A stretch of DNA of 64,000 nt from Streptomyces sp. NBC_00341. Its GTDB lineage: Bacteria; Actinomycetota; Actinomycetes; Streptomycetales; Streptomycetaceae. The DNA is taken from NCBI RefSeq assembly GCF_041435055.1, contig NZ_CP108002.1, positions 1,550,001 through 1,614,000 of the forward strand, given 5' to 3'. Made by a program: the position numbers and the translations under genes. The first letter of the stretch is position 1, and each line of letters starts with the position of its first letter. The notes under the pieces were generated by a model that was not told the origin of the DNA, did not search any database, and saw nothing but the letters and a program-made list of their open reading frames with translations. Below, piece after piece: positions 1-8,104 of the stretch.

Positions 1-1034
1 CGGCCGTCGAGGCGGGCGCCGCCGTGCTGAACCACGCTGCCGTCACCGGGCTCCGCTTCACCAGGGGCCGGGTGACCGGTGCCGATCTGCGGGACGCCGT
101 GGACGGTACGGAGTTCGGGATCAACGCCCGTCTGGTGCTGAACGCCACCGGGCCGTGGGTCGACCACCTGCGCAAGATGGAGAACCCGGACGCGGCGCCT
201 TCCATACGCCTGTCCAAGGGCGCGCACCTGGTGCTCAGGCGGACCCGCCCCTGGAAGGCCGCGCTCGCCACCCCGATCGACAAGTACCGCATCACGTTCG
301 CCCTGCCGTGGGAGGACATGCTGCTGCTCGGCACGACGGACGAGGAGTACGAGGGCGATCCGGCGGATGTCGCGGTCACCGAGAAGGACACCGCGCAGAT
401 CCTGGACGAGGCGGCGTTCTCGGTCCGGGACCAGCAGCTGTCGCGGGATCTGATCACTTACTCCTTCGCTGGTCTGCGGGTGCTGCCGGGCGGTCCCGGC
501 GGTACGGCCAAGGCCAAGCGCGAGACCGTCGTGACGGAGGGCCGCGGCGGGATGCTGTCGGTCGCGGGCGGCAAGTGGACGACGTTCCGCCACATCGGCC
601 GGACGGTGATGAACAAGCTGGCCGCGCTCCCCGGGCACCCGCTGGCCGAGGACATGGAGCCGATGGCCCGGCTGCCGAAGAAGCTCCCGCTGCCGGGGAT
701 CGCCAACCCGAACGCGGTCGCGCACCGGCTGCTGGCCGACGGCGGCGTGCCGGGACCGCGGATGTCCGCCGACACGGCACGGCACCTGGCCACGCACTAC
801 GGTTCGCTGTCCTTCGACATCGCCCGGCTGGCCAACGAGGACCCGGTGCTCGCCGAGCGCATCCACCCGGACGCGCCGGAGATCTGGGCGCAGGTCGCCT
901 ACGCGCGCGACCACGAGTGGGCCGAGACGGCGGACGACGTGCTGCGGCGCCGCACGACGCTGACCATCCGGGGACTGGCCACGGACGAGATCCGGGCCGG
1001 CGTCGAGTCCGTGCTCGGCGACCGCAGGAGCTGA
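1..1034 (+). CDS. glpD: Glycerol-3-phosphate dehydrogenase, C-terminal part (5' end outside window)
   Basis: FAD-dependent glycerol-3-phosphate dehydrogenase, which oxidises sn-glycerol 3-phosphate to dihydroxyacetone phosphate and feeds electrons to the quinone pool at the membrane. The gene enters from the left edge: the frame is open from base 3, and 343 residues are visible, roughly the last 60 percent of a GlpD. Visible family features are NATGPWVDHL (FAD-domain region), the GGTAKAKRETVV stretch and AGGKWTTFRHIG before the C-terminal GlpD cap domain, which ends in a charged helical region. A strong terminator follows 6 nt after the stop, so glpD ends its transcript here. In S. coelicolor the order glpF-glpK-glpD-parJ is known (from memory), which fits parJ at 8.1 kb. 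The true start cannot be seen. Confidence 0.93.
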   Translation, partial: AVEAGAAVLNHAAVTGLRFTRGRVTGADLRDAVDGTEFGINARLVLNATGPWVDHLRKMENPDAAPSIRLSKGAHLVLRRTRPWKAALATPIDKYRITFALPWEDMLLLGTTDEEYEGDPADVAVTEKDTAQILDEAAFSVRDQQLSRDLITYSFAGLRVLPGGPGGTAKAKRETVVTEGRGGMLSVAGGKWTTFRHIGRTVMNKLAALPGHPLAEDMEPMARLPKKLPLPGIANPNAVAHRLLADGGVPGPRMSADTARHLATHYGSLSFDIARLANEDPVLAERIHPDAPEIWAQVAYARDHEWAETADDVLRRRTTLTIRGLATDEIRAGVESVLGDRRS

Positions 1035-1040
1035 CCGGCC

Positions 1041-1080
1041 GGGAGGGGGCGGCGTCCATCCGTGGACGCCGCCCCCTCCC
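1041..1080 (+). terminator. Intrinsic terminator after glpD
   Basis: A perfect 18-bp inverted repeat with a 4-nt loop (arms 1041-1058 and 1063-1080, loop TCCG) starts 6 nt after the glpD stop. No U-tract follows, as is usual for actinobacterial hairpin terminators. Confidence 0.85.
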
Positions 1081-1198
1081 GTATGCGTAAGGACGTATGT
1101 GTACGGACCCGGGTGAATCTCCGCGCCTCGGCGGTCATCGTCGCAGAGGTTGCCCCGAAGGGACTGTGGGCCGCCGTCGGGGACGCATAATGGAGCGA

Positions 1199-1210
1199 TA
1201 CATCGGATGT
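1199..1210 (+). promoter_or_regulatory. Candidate operator of the adjacent FadR-type regulator
   Basis: ACATCGGATGT (1200-1210) is an 11-bp palindrome with a single central base. It lies just upstream of the GGAGG ribosome-binding site of the regulator gene. The same 11-mer, in reverse complement and with one change, occurs in the promoter of the divergently placed fuconate-dehydratase operon at 7888-7898. The regulator probably controls both itself and that operon through this site. Confidence 0.65.
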
Positions 1211-1223
1211 CTGGAGGTCGCCC

Positions 1224-1895
1224 ATGGCTGTCACTGACGAGGCCATCGAGAAGATCAAGGGAATGATCGTCTCGGGTGCGCTACGGCCCGGCGATCGTCT
1301 CCCCAAGGAGAGCGAACTCGCCGCGGAGCTCGGCCTGTCCCGCAACTCACTGCGGGAGGCGGTGCGCGCTCTGTCGCTCATCCGCATTCTCGACGTGCGC
1401 CAGGGCGACGGCACGTACGTCACCAGTCTGGATCCGCAGCTGCTGCTGGAGGCGCTGAGCTTCGTGGTGGACTTCCACCGCGACGACACGGTGCTGGAGT
1501 TCCTGGCGGTCCGCCGGATCCTGGAGCCGGCCGCGACCGCGATGGCGGCGAGCCGGATCACCGAGGAGCAACTGGACCTGCTGAGCTCCCAGCTGGACGC
1601 CCTGGGCAGCCACCCCTCTGTCGAGGAGCTGGTGGCCTGCGATCTGGAGTTCCACCGCGGGATCGTCCAGTCGTCCGGCAACTCGGTGCTCTGCTCACTG
1701 CTCGACGGGCTCTCGGGGCCGACGACCCGGGCCCGGGTCTGGCGCGGTCTGACCCAGGAGGACGCGGTGAGCCGCACGCTGCATGAGCACCGGGCGATCG
1801 TCTCGGCGCTGCGGGACCGCGACGCGGAGGCCGCGCGGGCGTGGGCGACGGTGCATGTGGCCAGCGTGGAGCAGTGGCTGCGGTCGACGCTGTAG
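1224..1895 (+). CDS. FadR-subfamily GntR transcriptional regulator
   Basis: A 223-residue GntR-family repressor-type protein. The winged helix-turn-helix covers about residues 8-70 (ALRPGDRLPKESELAAELGLSRNSLREAVRAL is the diagnostic stretch), followed by a helical FCD effector domain with metal-binding-type histidines in DLEFHRGIV and LHEHRAIV. The ATG at 1224 is preceded by GGAGG at suitable spacing. The gene faces the operon at 1999-7847, with its tail towards that operon's end. The shared palindrome at both promoters makes it the likely local regulator of sugar-acid uptake and breakdown. FCD domains commonly bind sugar acids or other organic acids, so fuconate or a downstream intermediate is a reasonable but unproven ligand. 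Confidence 0.88.
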   Translation: MAVTDEAIEKIKGMIVSGALRPGDRLPKESELAAELGLSRNSLREAVRALSLIRILDVRQGDGTYVTSLDPQLLLEALSFVVDFHRDDTVLEFLAVRRILEPAATAMAASRITEEQLDLLSSQLDALGSHPSVEELVACDLEFHRGIVQSSGNSVLCSLLDGLSGPTTRARVWRGLTQEDAVSRTLHEHRAIVSALRDRDAEAARAWATVHVASVEQWLRSTL

Positions 1896-1942
1896 TCGGG
1901 GTGCGGGGTGAACCGGGGCTCCGCCCCGCACCCCGCACCTCA

Positions 1943-1981
1943 AACGCCGGCGGAGCTGAAAAGATCAGCCCCGCCGGCGTT
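1943..1981. terminator. Bidirectional terminator between convergent genes
   Basis: A 17-bp inverted repeat with one mismatch (arms 1943-1959 and 1965-1981, loop AAAGA) separates the FadR-type regulator on the + strand from the ABC permease on the - strand. It can terminate both. A smaller GC hairpin (GGGGCTCCGCCCC) lies just upstream. Confidence 0.8.
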
Positions 1982-1998
1982 CTTCGAACGTATAACGC

Positions 1999-3051
1999 TC
2001 AGTCCTGCTTCTCACCGCTCGCGAAGCGGGAGATGACCAGGGCGACGATGATGATCGCGCCGTTGAGGAACTGGTTCCACAGGGCCGGGACGCCGCCGAG
2101 GGTCATCACGTTGACCACCAGCTGGAGCGTCAGGACGCCGGTCAGCGCACCGAACAGGGTGCCTCGGCCGCCCTTGAGGCTGATACCGCCGATCACCGCG
2201 GCCGCGAACACCTGGAAGATCCAGCCGTTGCCCTGCGTCGCGGCGACCGCGCCGTAGTGGCCGGTGTAGAGGATGCCCGCGAAGGCGGCCAGCAGGCCGC
2301 CGATGGCGAGGACGATCCAGGTGACCCGGTCGACCCGGATACCGGCGGCGCGCGCCGCTTCCGGGTTGCCGCCGATCGCGTACAGCGAGCGTCCGTGGCG
2401 CAGCCAGGCCAGGGCCGCGCCGCCGACCGCGAAGAGGAACAGGCAGATCCAGACCGCGGCCGGCGCACCGAGCCACGAGGTCTTGCCGAGGTAGCGGAAG
2501 GACTCCGGGACATCGGTGATGGACTTGCCCTCGGTGATGCCGATGTGGAGTCCGCGCAGCATGGTCAGCATGCCGAGCGTGGCGATGAAGCCGTTGACCC
2601 GCAGTTTCAGCATCAGGAAGCCGTTGATCGCGCCGATGACGAGACCCACCAGCAGGCAGAGCGGGATCGCCATCCAGGTGGGGAGGATTCCCAGGCCGGC
2701 GAAGCGGCCGTCGTCACCGGGCAGCACCAGCCACATGGCGACGACGGGCGCGATGCCGATCGTCGACTCCAGCGACAGGTCCATCCGCCCGCAGATCAGG
2801 ATCAGGGCCTGGCCCAGGACCAGCAGACTGAGTTCGGAGGACTGCTGGACGACGCTGATCAGGTTGTCGGAGGTGAGGAAGACCGGCGACACGATGAAGC
2901 CGATCACCATCAGCACCAGGATCACCGGCACCAGCGAGAAGTCGCTCCACCGGATCAGCTTGAGCCGGCTCAGCGGGCTGTCGTCCCCGGGTCCGCCCTT
3001 CGGTCCCGCTTCGATGTCGTCGGCCGTGGACGGCCGTATCGTGCCGGTCAT
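1999..3051 (-). CDS. Sugar ABC transporter permease (RbsC-like)
   Basis: A 350-residue integral membrane subunit of a carbohydrate ABC importer of the ribose/rhamnose type (branched-chain-like permease family). After a polar N-terminus of about 45 residues come eight to ten hydrophobic segments, starting at [19 protein letters not shown]. The family's cytoplasmic coupling stretch is visible as [17 protein letters not shown], with [16 protein letters not shown] nearer the C-terminus. The start codon at 3051 overlaps the stop of the ATPase gene as ATGA, so the two are translationally coupled. It is the last gene of the operon and is followed by a terminator. The substrate is inferred from the operon to be L-fucose or a related sugar or sugar acid; the permease sequence itself does not show this. 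Confidence 0.9.
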   Translation of the reverse strand: MTGTIRPSTADDIEAGPKGGPGDDSPLSRLKLIRWSDFSLVPVILVLMVIGFIVSPVFLTSDNLISVVQQSSELSLLVLGQALILICGRMDLSLESTIGIAPVVAMWLVLPGDDGRFAGLGILPTWMAIPLCLLVGLVIGAINGFLMLKLRVNGFIATLGMLTMLRGLHIGITEGKSITDVPESFRYLGKTSWLGAPAAVWICLFLFAVGGAALAWLRHGRSLYAIGGNPEAARAAGIRVDRVTWIVLAIGGLLAAFAGILYTGHYGAVAATQGNGWIFQVFAAAVIGGISLKGGRGTLFGALTGVLTLQLVVNVMTLGGVPALWNQFLNGAIIIVALVISRFASGEKQD

Positions 3052-4568
3052 TCCCTTTCCCCCACACCTTCCATGGCGGCGACGAGTTCCCCGTCGGTCC
3101 ACCCGCTTGCGAACGTGGCGACCACTCGCCCGTGGAACAGGGCCAGCACCCGGTCGCAGACCCGCAGATCGTCCAGCTCGTCGGAGACGACGACCGCGGC
3201 ATTGCCCTCGTCGGCCACCCGGCGGACGACCCCGAGGAGCGAGTCCTTGGACTTGACGTCCACGCCCGCGGTGGGCCGGACCGCCACCAGCACGCTGGGC
3301 CTGCGGGCCAGCGCGCGGGCGACCACCACCTTCTGCTGGTTGCCGCCGGAGAGCCCGGCGACGGGCTGCTCGGGGCCCTGGGTCTTGATGTCCAGTGAGT
3401 CGATCATGCCCCGGGCGAACTCCCGCGTACGGGAGGGCAGTACGGTCCCCCACGGTCCGAGCTGGTCGGCGACCGTGAGGGTGGCGTTCTCCGCGACGCT
3501 GCGCTGCAGGACCAGGCCCTGGTCGTGCCGGTCCTCCGGGATGTAGCCGATCCCGGCGGCCAGCGCGTGCGGCACGCTCCCCGGTCGCACGGTCTCGCCG
3601 TGCACCCGGACCGTGCCGCCGCCCTGCTTGCGCATCCCCGCGAGCACCTCGCCCAGCGCGGTGTTGCCGCTGGCCGCGGAACCGGCCAGGCCGAGCACCT
3701 CGCCGGGGCGCACCTGGAGGTCCAGCGGTTCGAACCGGTCCTCCAGGGTGAGCCCCTCGACGCTCAGGACGGGCGCCGCGGAGGCGTCGGGCGGTGTGGT
3801 GGTGCCGGCCGCGTGCCAGGCGACGGCGCCGCCGGACTTCTCGCCCGTCATCGCCGCCACCAGCTCCGTCTTCGCCACGTCCGCCACCGGGGCGGTCAGT
3901 ACGTGCCGGGCGTCGCGGTAGACGGTGACGGCCGTGCAGAGCTCGTACACCTCCTGCAGGTGGTGGGAGATGAAGAGGAACGCCACTCCCTGGCTCTGCA
4001 GTTCCCGGAGCTTGTCGAAGAGCCGCCCGATGCCGCGGGCGTCGAGCTGGGCGGTCGGCTCGTCGAGGATGATCAGCCGCGCGCCGAAGGACAGCGCGCG
4101 GGCGATCTCGACGAACTGCCGCTGCTCGACGGCGAGGTCGCGGGCCCGGGTGTTCGGGTCGACCTGGACGCCGTAGTCGGCCAGGAGCTGCTCCGCGCGC
4201 TTGCGCAGCCGCCCCCAGCTGATCCAGCGGGCGTTGTCGTCGAACCGGTTGAGGAAGAGGTTCTCCGCGACGGTCAGGTCGGGGACGACCATGGACTTCT
4301 GGTAGACGCAGGCGACCTTCGACTGCCAGGCCGTGGTGTCCCCGAAGGCGGGCGCGGGTTCCCCGCCGAAGGTGACCGTGCCCGCGTCCGCCTTGTGGAG
4401 CCCGGTCAACACGCTGACCAGGGTCGACTTGCCCGCGCCGTTGCGGCCGACCAGGGCGTGCGACTCCCCCGGCTGCACGGTGAGCTTCACCCCGTCGAGC
4501 GCGACGGTCGGTCCGAAGCGCTTGACGACGCCTTCCGCCTGTACGGCAGGTGGTGGTGCCTGGTCCAT
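3048..4568 (-). CDS. Sugar ABC transporter ATP-binding protein, two fused ATPase domains (RbsA-like)
   Basis: A 506-residue double ATPase that powers the sugar importer. The N-terminal half has a good Walker A (GRNGAGKST), a degenerate signature (DLAVEQRQFVEIARAL) and Walker B LIILDEPTA. The C-terminal half has a good signature (LSGGNQQKVVVARAL) but a lysine-less Walker A (GSAASGNT). Its Walker B region reads VLVAVRPTAGVD, so the usual DE before PT is missing. Decay of one site is common in RbsA-type proteins; here the loss of the second catalytic glutamate is explicit. The ATG at 4568 is chosen because it lies 2 nt beyond the binding-protein stop, with GGAG upstream. A longer in-frame start would run back into that gene. 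The 3' end overlaps the permease start by 4 nt. Confidence 0.9.
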   Translation of the reverse strand: MDQAPPPAVQAEGVVKRFGPTVALDGVKLTVQPGESHALVGRNGAGKSTLVSVLTGLHKADAGTVTFGGEPAPAFGDTTAWQSKVACVYQKSMVVPDLTVAENLFLNRFDDNARWISWGRLRKRAEQLLADYGVQVDPNTRARDLAVEQRQFVEIARALSFGARLIILDEPTAQLDARGIGRLFDKLRELQSQGVAFLFISHHLQEVYELCTAVTVYRDARHVLTAPVADVAKTELVAAMTGEKSGGAVAWHAAGTTTPPDASAAPVLSVEGLTLEDRFEPLDLQVRPGEVLGLAGSAASGNTALGEVLAGMRKQGGGTVRVHGETVRPGSVPHALAAGIGYIPEDRHDQGLVLQRSVAENATLTVADQLGPWGTVLPSRTREFARGMIDSLDIKTQGPEQPVAGLSGGNQQKVVVARALARRPSVLVAVRPTAGVDVKSKDSLLGVVRRVADEGNAAVVVSDELDDLRVCDRVLALFHGRVVATFASGWTDGELVAAMEGVGERE

Positions 4569-4570
4569 GG

Positions 4571-5611
4571 CTAGCTCTTCTTCTCCAGCTGGTTGGCCCA
4601 CAGCTTCGGGTCGTCGACGTTTTCCTTGGTCACCAGCGGGGCGGGCAGCTGGTCCTCGAAGCCGTTCGGGATCTTGATGATGGTGGAGTCGTGGTCGGTC
4701 GGGCCCTCCTTGAAGGTCTTCCCGTCCAGCGCCGCCTTCGCGTAGTACAGCGCGTACTTCGCGTAGAGGTCGGCGGGCTGGGAGATCGTCGCGTCGATCT
4801 TCCCGGCCTTGATCGCGTCGAACTCCTCCGGGATGCCGTCGTTGGAGATGATGGTGATGTGGCCGGGCGAACCGGCCGGCTTCAGCAGCTTCTTCTGCTC
4901 CAGGAGTGCGAGGGTCGGCTGCAGGAAGACACCGCCGGCCTGCATGTAGATGCCGTTGATGTCGGGGTGCGCGGCCAGTGTCGACTGGAGCTTCGCCGAG
5001 GCGACGTCACCCTTCCAGTCGGTGGCCAGCTCGAACACCTTGATGCCGGGGAAGTCCTTGTCCATGCAGGCCTTGAAGGCCTCCGAGCGGTCGCGGCCGT
5101 TGATCGAGGACAGGTCGCCCTGGAACTCGACGACCTTGCCCTTGCCCTTCAGCTGCTCACCGAGGTACTTGCAGGCGTTCGTCCCGTACGCCTTGTTGTC
5201 GGCGCGCACCACCATGTAGATGTCGCCCTTGTCCGGGCGGGTGTCCACGCTGATGACCGGGATCTTCTTCTCGTTCAGCGTGTTCAGCGACTCGGCTATC
5301 GCGCCGGTGTCCTGAGGGGCCATCACCACGGCCTTAGCACCCTGGTCGGCGAAGGTCTGGACGTTGGCGACCAGCTTGCCGATGTCGTTCTGCGAGTTGG
5401 TCAGCGGAAGCGCCTTGACCTCGCCGCCCTTGACCCCCTTCTGGATGTAGTTCTGGTAGGAGTTCCAGAAGTCGCTGTCGCTGCGCGGCAGGTCGATGCC
5501 GACCTTCCCGCCACCCGCACCGTCGTCCGATGATTCGCGGTTGCAGCCCGCGAGGGCAGTGACGGCCAGCAGTACGGCGCAGGCTGCCGCACTCGTCGTA
5601 CGCACTCTCAT
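4571..5611 (-). CDS. Sugar-binding lipoprotein of the ABC importer
   Basis: A 346-residue type I periplasmic-binding-fold lipoprotein that captures substrate outside the membrane. The signal peptide MRVRTTSAAACAVLLAVTALAGC ends in the lipobox TALAGC, giving a lipidated Cys near residue 23, followed by a short acidic/glycine linker. The mature part shows ribose-binding-protein-like features: KVGIDLPRSDSDFWNSYQ at the start, the hinge-adjacent KAVVMAPQD and VISVDTRPD, and HITIISNDGIPEEFDAIKAG near the C-terminus. It sits between the SDR gene (123-nt gap, upstream) and the ATPase gene (2-nt gap, downstream). The ligand cannot be read from sequence; operon context suggests fucose or a related sugar or sugar acid. 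Confidence 0.9.
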   Translation of the reverse strand: MRVRTTSAAACAVLLAVTALAGCNRESSDDGAGGGKVGIDLPRSDSDFWNSYQNYIQKGVKGGEVKALPLTNSQNDIGKLVANVQTFADQGAKAVVMAPQDTGAIAESLNTLNEKKIPVISVDTRPDKGDIYMVVRADNKAYGTNACKYLGEQLKGKGKVVEFQGDLSSINGRDRSEAFKACMDKDFPGIKVFELATDWKGDVASAKLQSTLAAHPDINGIYMQAGGVFLQPTLALLEQKKLLKPAGSPGHITIISNDGIPEEFDAIKAGKIDATISQPADLYAKYALYYAKAALDGKTFKEGPTDHDSTIIKIPNGFEDQLPAPLVTKENVDDPKLWANQLEKKS

Positions 5612-5733
5612 TGGTGTCCCGTTCCTTTGTGGAGTACCGGCTCTGAGATCTGTTGGCATGTACTGGGGTGCCTGGTGCGGGTGGTACGAGGCGGGCGGCC
5701 CAGGTGGTTCGGCTCGGGCCGCCCGCCCTGCTG

Positions 5734-6513
5734 TCAGCTGTCGGCGGGGCGCAGACGCAGGCCCTGCATTCCGCCGTCGACGGCCAGCGCGGTGCCCGTC
5801 ACGGAGGCGGCGGCCGGGCTGGCGAGGTACACGATCGCGGCGGCCACCTCGTCGGCGGAGACCAGCCGGCCCAGCGGCTGCCGGGCGTTGAGGGCCGCGC
5901 GCTCCGCGGCCGGGTCCCCGGCCTGGCCGAGCAGCCGCCCGATCCACGGGGTGTCCGCGGTGCCGGGGTTGACGCAGTTGACCCGGACGCCCTCGCGGAC
6001 GTGATCGGCGGCCATCGCCAGGGTCAGCGAGAGGACCGCGCCCTTGCTCGCGCTGTACAGGGCGCGTTGCGGCAGCCCGGCGGTCGCGGCGATCGAACAG
6101 GTCTGGGTGATCGAGACGGCGCCGGGGCGCTCGGCCGCGGCGCGCCGCAGGTGCGGCAGGGCGTGCCGGGCGGTGCGGACCATGCCGAGGACGTTGATGT
6201 CCAGGACCCGGGTCCACTCGTCGTCGTCGTTGTCCTCGACGGAGCCGATGGACCCGATGCCCGCGTTCGAGACGAGCGTGTGCAGGGAGCCCAGTTCGGC
6301 CGCCGCCCGGTCGACCGCGTCGCGCACGGCCGCGTCGTCGGTGACGTCCGCCTCGACGGCGAGGGTGCCCGCCGGGGCGCCCGCGGTCTCCCGGTCGAGG
6401 ACGGCCACCTGGGCGCCCCGCTCCAGGAGCATGGTCGCGACGGCGGCCCCGATACCGGAGGCGCCGCCCGTCACCAGAGCGTTCATCCCCTCGAAGTCGC
6501 GTGTGCCGGTCAT
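5734..6513 (-). CDS. SDR-family NAD(P)-dependent dehydrogenase (sugar or sugar-acid step)
   Basis: A 259-residue classical short-chain dehydrogenase. The Rossmann motif TGGASGIG is at residues 15-22, NAG at 83-85, the structural Asn at 107, and the catalytic Ser140, Tyr153 and Lys157 (YSASK). Its ATG overlaps the TGA of the fuconate-dehydratase gene as ATGA, so both are made together. Non-phosphorylative L-fucose pathways use SDR enzymes at two points: fucose to fuconolactone, and 2-keto-3-deoxy-fuconate to the diketo acid. Either role would fit, and the sequence does not separate them. No lactonase or diketo-acid hydrolase gene is seen nearby. Confidence 0.88.
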   Translation of the reverse strand: MTGTRDFEGMNALVTGGASGIGAAVATMLLERGAQVAVLDRETAGAPAGTLAVEADVTDDAAVRDAVDRAAAELGSLHTLVSNAGIGSIGSVEDNDDDEWTRVLDINVLGMVRTARHALPHLRRAAAERPGAVSITQTCSIAATAGLPQRALYSASKGAVLSLTLAMAADHVREGVRVNCVNPGTADTPWIGRLLGQAGDPAAERAALNARQPLGRLVSADEVAAAIVYLASPAAASVTGTALAVDGGMQGLRLRPADS

Positions 6514-7847
6514 CGGCTGTCCTCCTCAGTGGTGCGGCGGGCCTGCCATACGGGGCCCTCCGGATAACGGTGTGCGGCGATCGACTCGGGAAGCATCCGG
6601 GCGGAGAAGCCCGGGGAGGCCGGGGCCCGGTAGCGGCCCGATTCGATCACGGTGGGGTCCGCGAAGTGTTCGTGCAGATGGTCGACGTATTCGATCACCC
6701 GGTCCTCCCAGGTCCCGGAGACCGCCACGTAGTCGAACATCGAGAGGTGCTGCACCAGCTCGCACAGGCCGACGCCGCCCGCGTGCGGGCAGACCGGTAC
6801 GCCGTACTTGGCGGCGAGCAGCAGGATCGCCAGGTTCTCGTTGACACCCGCGACCCGTGCGGCGTCGATCTGGACGAAGTCGACCGCGCCGGCCTGGAGC
6901 AGCTGCTTGAACACGACCCGGTTGGCGACGTGTTCGCCGGTGGCCACCTTGACCGGCTGCCCGGCACGGACGGCGGCGTGGCCGAGGATGTCGTCGGGGC
7001 TGGTCGGCTCCTCGATCCAGTGCGGGTCGTACGGTGCGAGCGCGTTCATCCACTCGACCGCGTCGGCGACGTCCCAGCGCTGGTTGGCGTCGACCGCGAT
7101 CCGCACGTCGGCGCCGACGGCCTGCCGGGCGAGCCCGAGCCTGCGGACGTCGTCGGCGAGGTCGCCGCCGACCTTGAGCTTGATCTGGGTGAAACCGTCC
7201 GCGACGGCCTCCTTCGCCAGTCCGACCAGTTTGTCGTCGGAGTAGCCGAGCCAGCCGGGCGAGGTGGTGTAGGCGGGGTATCCCTCGGCGCGCAGCCGCT
7301 CGGCCCGCTCGGCCCGGCCCGGTTCGGCGGCGCGCAGGATCGCGAGCGCCTCCTCTGGGGTGAGGGCGTCGCTGAGGTAGCGGAAGTCGACGAGGGAGAC
7401 GAGCTCCTCGGGCGTCATCTCGGCCAGGAACTGCCAGACGGGTCTGTCCGCCCGCTTCGCCGCCAGGTCCCAGGCCGCGTTGACGACCGCACCGGCCGCC
7501 ATGTGCATCACGCCCTTCTCGGGCCCCAGCCAGCGCAGTTGGGAATCGTGGGTGAGGTCCCGGTACAGCGCGCCCAGATCGGCCGCGGTGCGGGGCACGG
7601 GACGGCCCACGACGTAGGGCCGCAACGCCTGGATGGCGGCTGCCATCACCTCGTTGCCGCGCCCGATGGTGAAACAGAAGCCATGTCCCTCGATACCGCC
7701 ACCATCATGGTCCGCGGCGTCAGTACGTAGTACGACATAGGCAGCCGAGTAGTCGGGATCGGGGTTCATGGCGTCCGAGCCGTCCAGTTGCTCCGAGGTC
7801 GGAAAACGGATGTCGTGAACCTCGAAGTCCGTGACGGTCTGACTCAT
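6510..7847 (-). CDS. fucD: L-fuconate dehydratase-like enolase-superfamily enzyme
   Basis: A 445-residue mandelate-racemase-group enolase, probably dehydrating L-fuconate to 2-keto-3-deoxy-L-fuconate. The catalytic set is readable with fuconate-dehydratase spacing: KLK (Lys223, Lys225), DANQ with metal ligand Asp253, IEEP with Glu279, GEH with Glu305, and His355 in CPHAGG. The known Xanthomonas enzyme uses K220, D248, E274, E301 and H351 (from memory), a close match. The ATG at 7847 has GGGGG 6-10 nt upstream; an upstream ATG (MLFPLGAH) is less well placed. It is the first gene of a five-gene operon. Its promoter carries two or three copies of the palindrome also found before the FadR-type regulator. 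A related acid-sugar substrate such as L-galactonate or D-arabinonate cannot be excluded. Confidence 0.87.
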   Translation of the reverse strand: MSQTVTDFEVHDIRFPTSEQLDGSDAMNPDPDYSAAYVVLRTDAADHDGGGIEGHGFCFTIGRGNEVMAAAIQALRPYVVGRPVPRTAADLGALYRDLTHDSQLRWLGPEKGVMHMAAGAVVNAAWDLAAKRADRPVWQFLAEMTPEELVSLVDFRYLSDALTPEEALAILRAAEPGRAERAERLRAEGYPAYTTSPGWLGYSDDKLVGLAKEAVADGFTQIKLKVGGDLADDVRRLGLARQAVGADVRIAVDANQRWDVADAVEWMNALAPYDPHWIEEPTSPDDILGHAAVRAGQPVKVATGEHVANRVVFKQLLQAGAVDFVQIDAARVAGVNENLAILLLAAKYGVPVCPHAGGVGLCELVQHLSMFDYVAVSGTWEDRVIEYVDHLHEHFADPTVIESGRYRAPASPGFSARMLPESIAAHRYPEGPVWQARRTTEEDSR

Positions 7848-7867
7848 GTGCGCCCCCAGGGGAAATA

Positions 7868-7962
7868 ACATCGGACCTCTGCTCTGGTCATCCGATGTAT
7901 AGCGCCCCGAAGGGGCCAACGTCCAGGGTTGAGCCGAAATTGCCCCCACACAGCTCGGATGT
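7868..7962 (-). promoter_or_regulatory. Promoter/operator region of the fuconate operon with three operator-like repeats
   Basis: Three matches to the palindrome ACATCGGATGT (found before the FadR-type gene) lie here: ACATCGGAC at 7868-7876, TCATCCGATGT at 7888-7898 (10 of 11 on the reverse strand) and AGCTCGGATGT at 7952-7962 (9 of 11). The middle copy overlaps TATACA on the minus strand, a candidate -10 box, with TGGACG 18 nt upstream as a poor -35. Repressor binding there would block the operon. Confidence 0.6.
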
Positions 7963-8104
7963 ATGACGGGCTTGATGCCCTGATTCGACCGGTGATGCAC
8001 CCCCGTGGCCCGGCTTCGCCCGGCCGTGCGCGGGGGCTGCGGCGGGAGTGGCCGGACGCCGTAAGGTTGTTCCGTACGCAAGGGAACTTCGGAAGGAGGC
8101 CTGG

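Noticed and set aside
2257..3546. A 429-codon + strand frame opposite the permease and ATPase genes
   Set aside because: Spans two real genes in antisense and has Asp/Gln/Arg-rich composition typical of a shadow frame.
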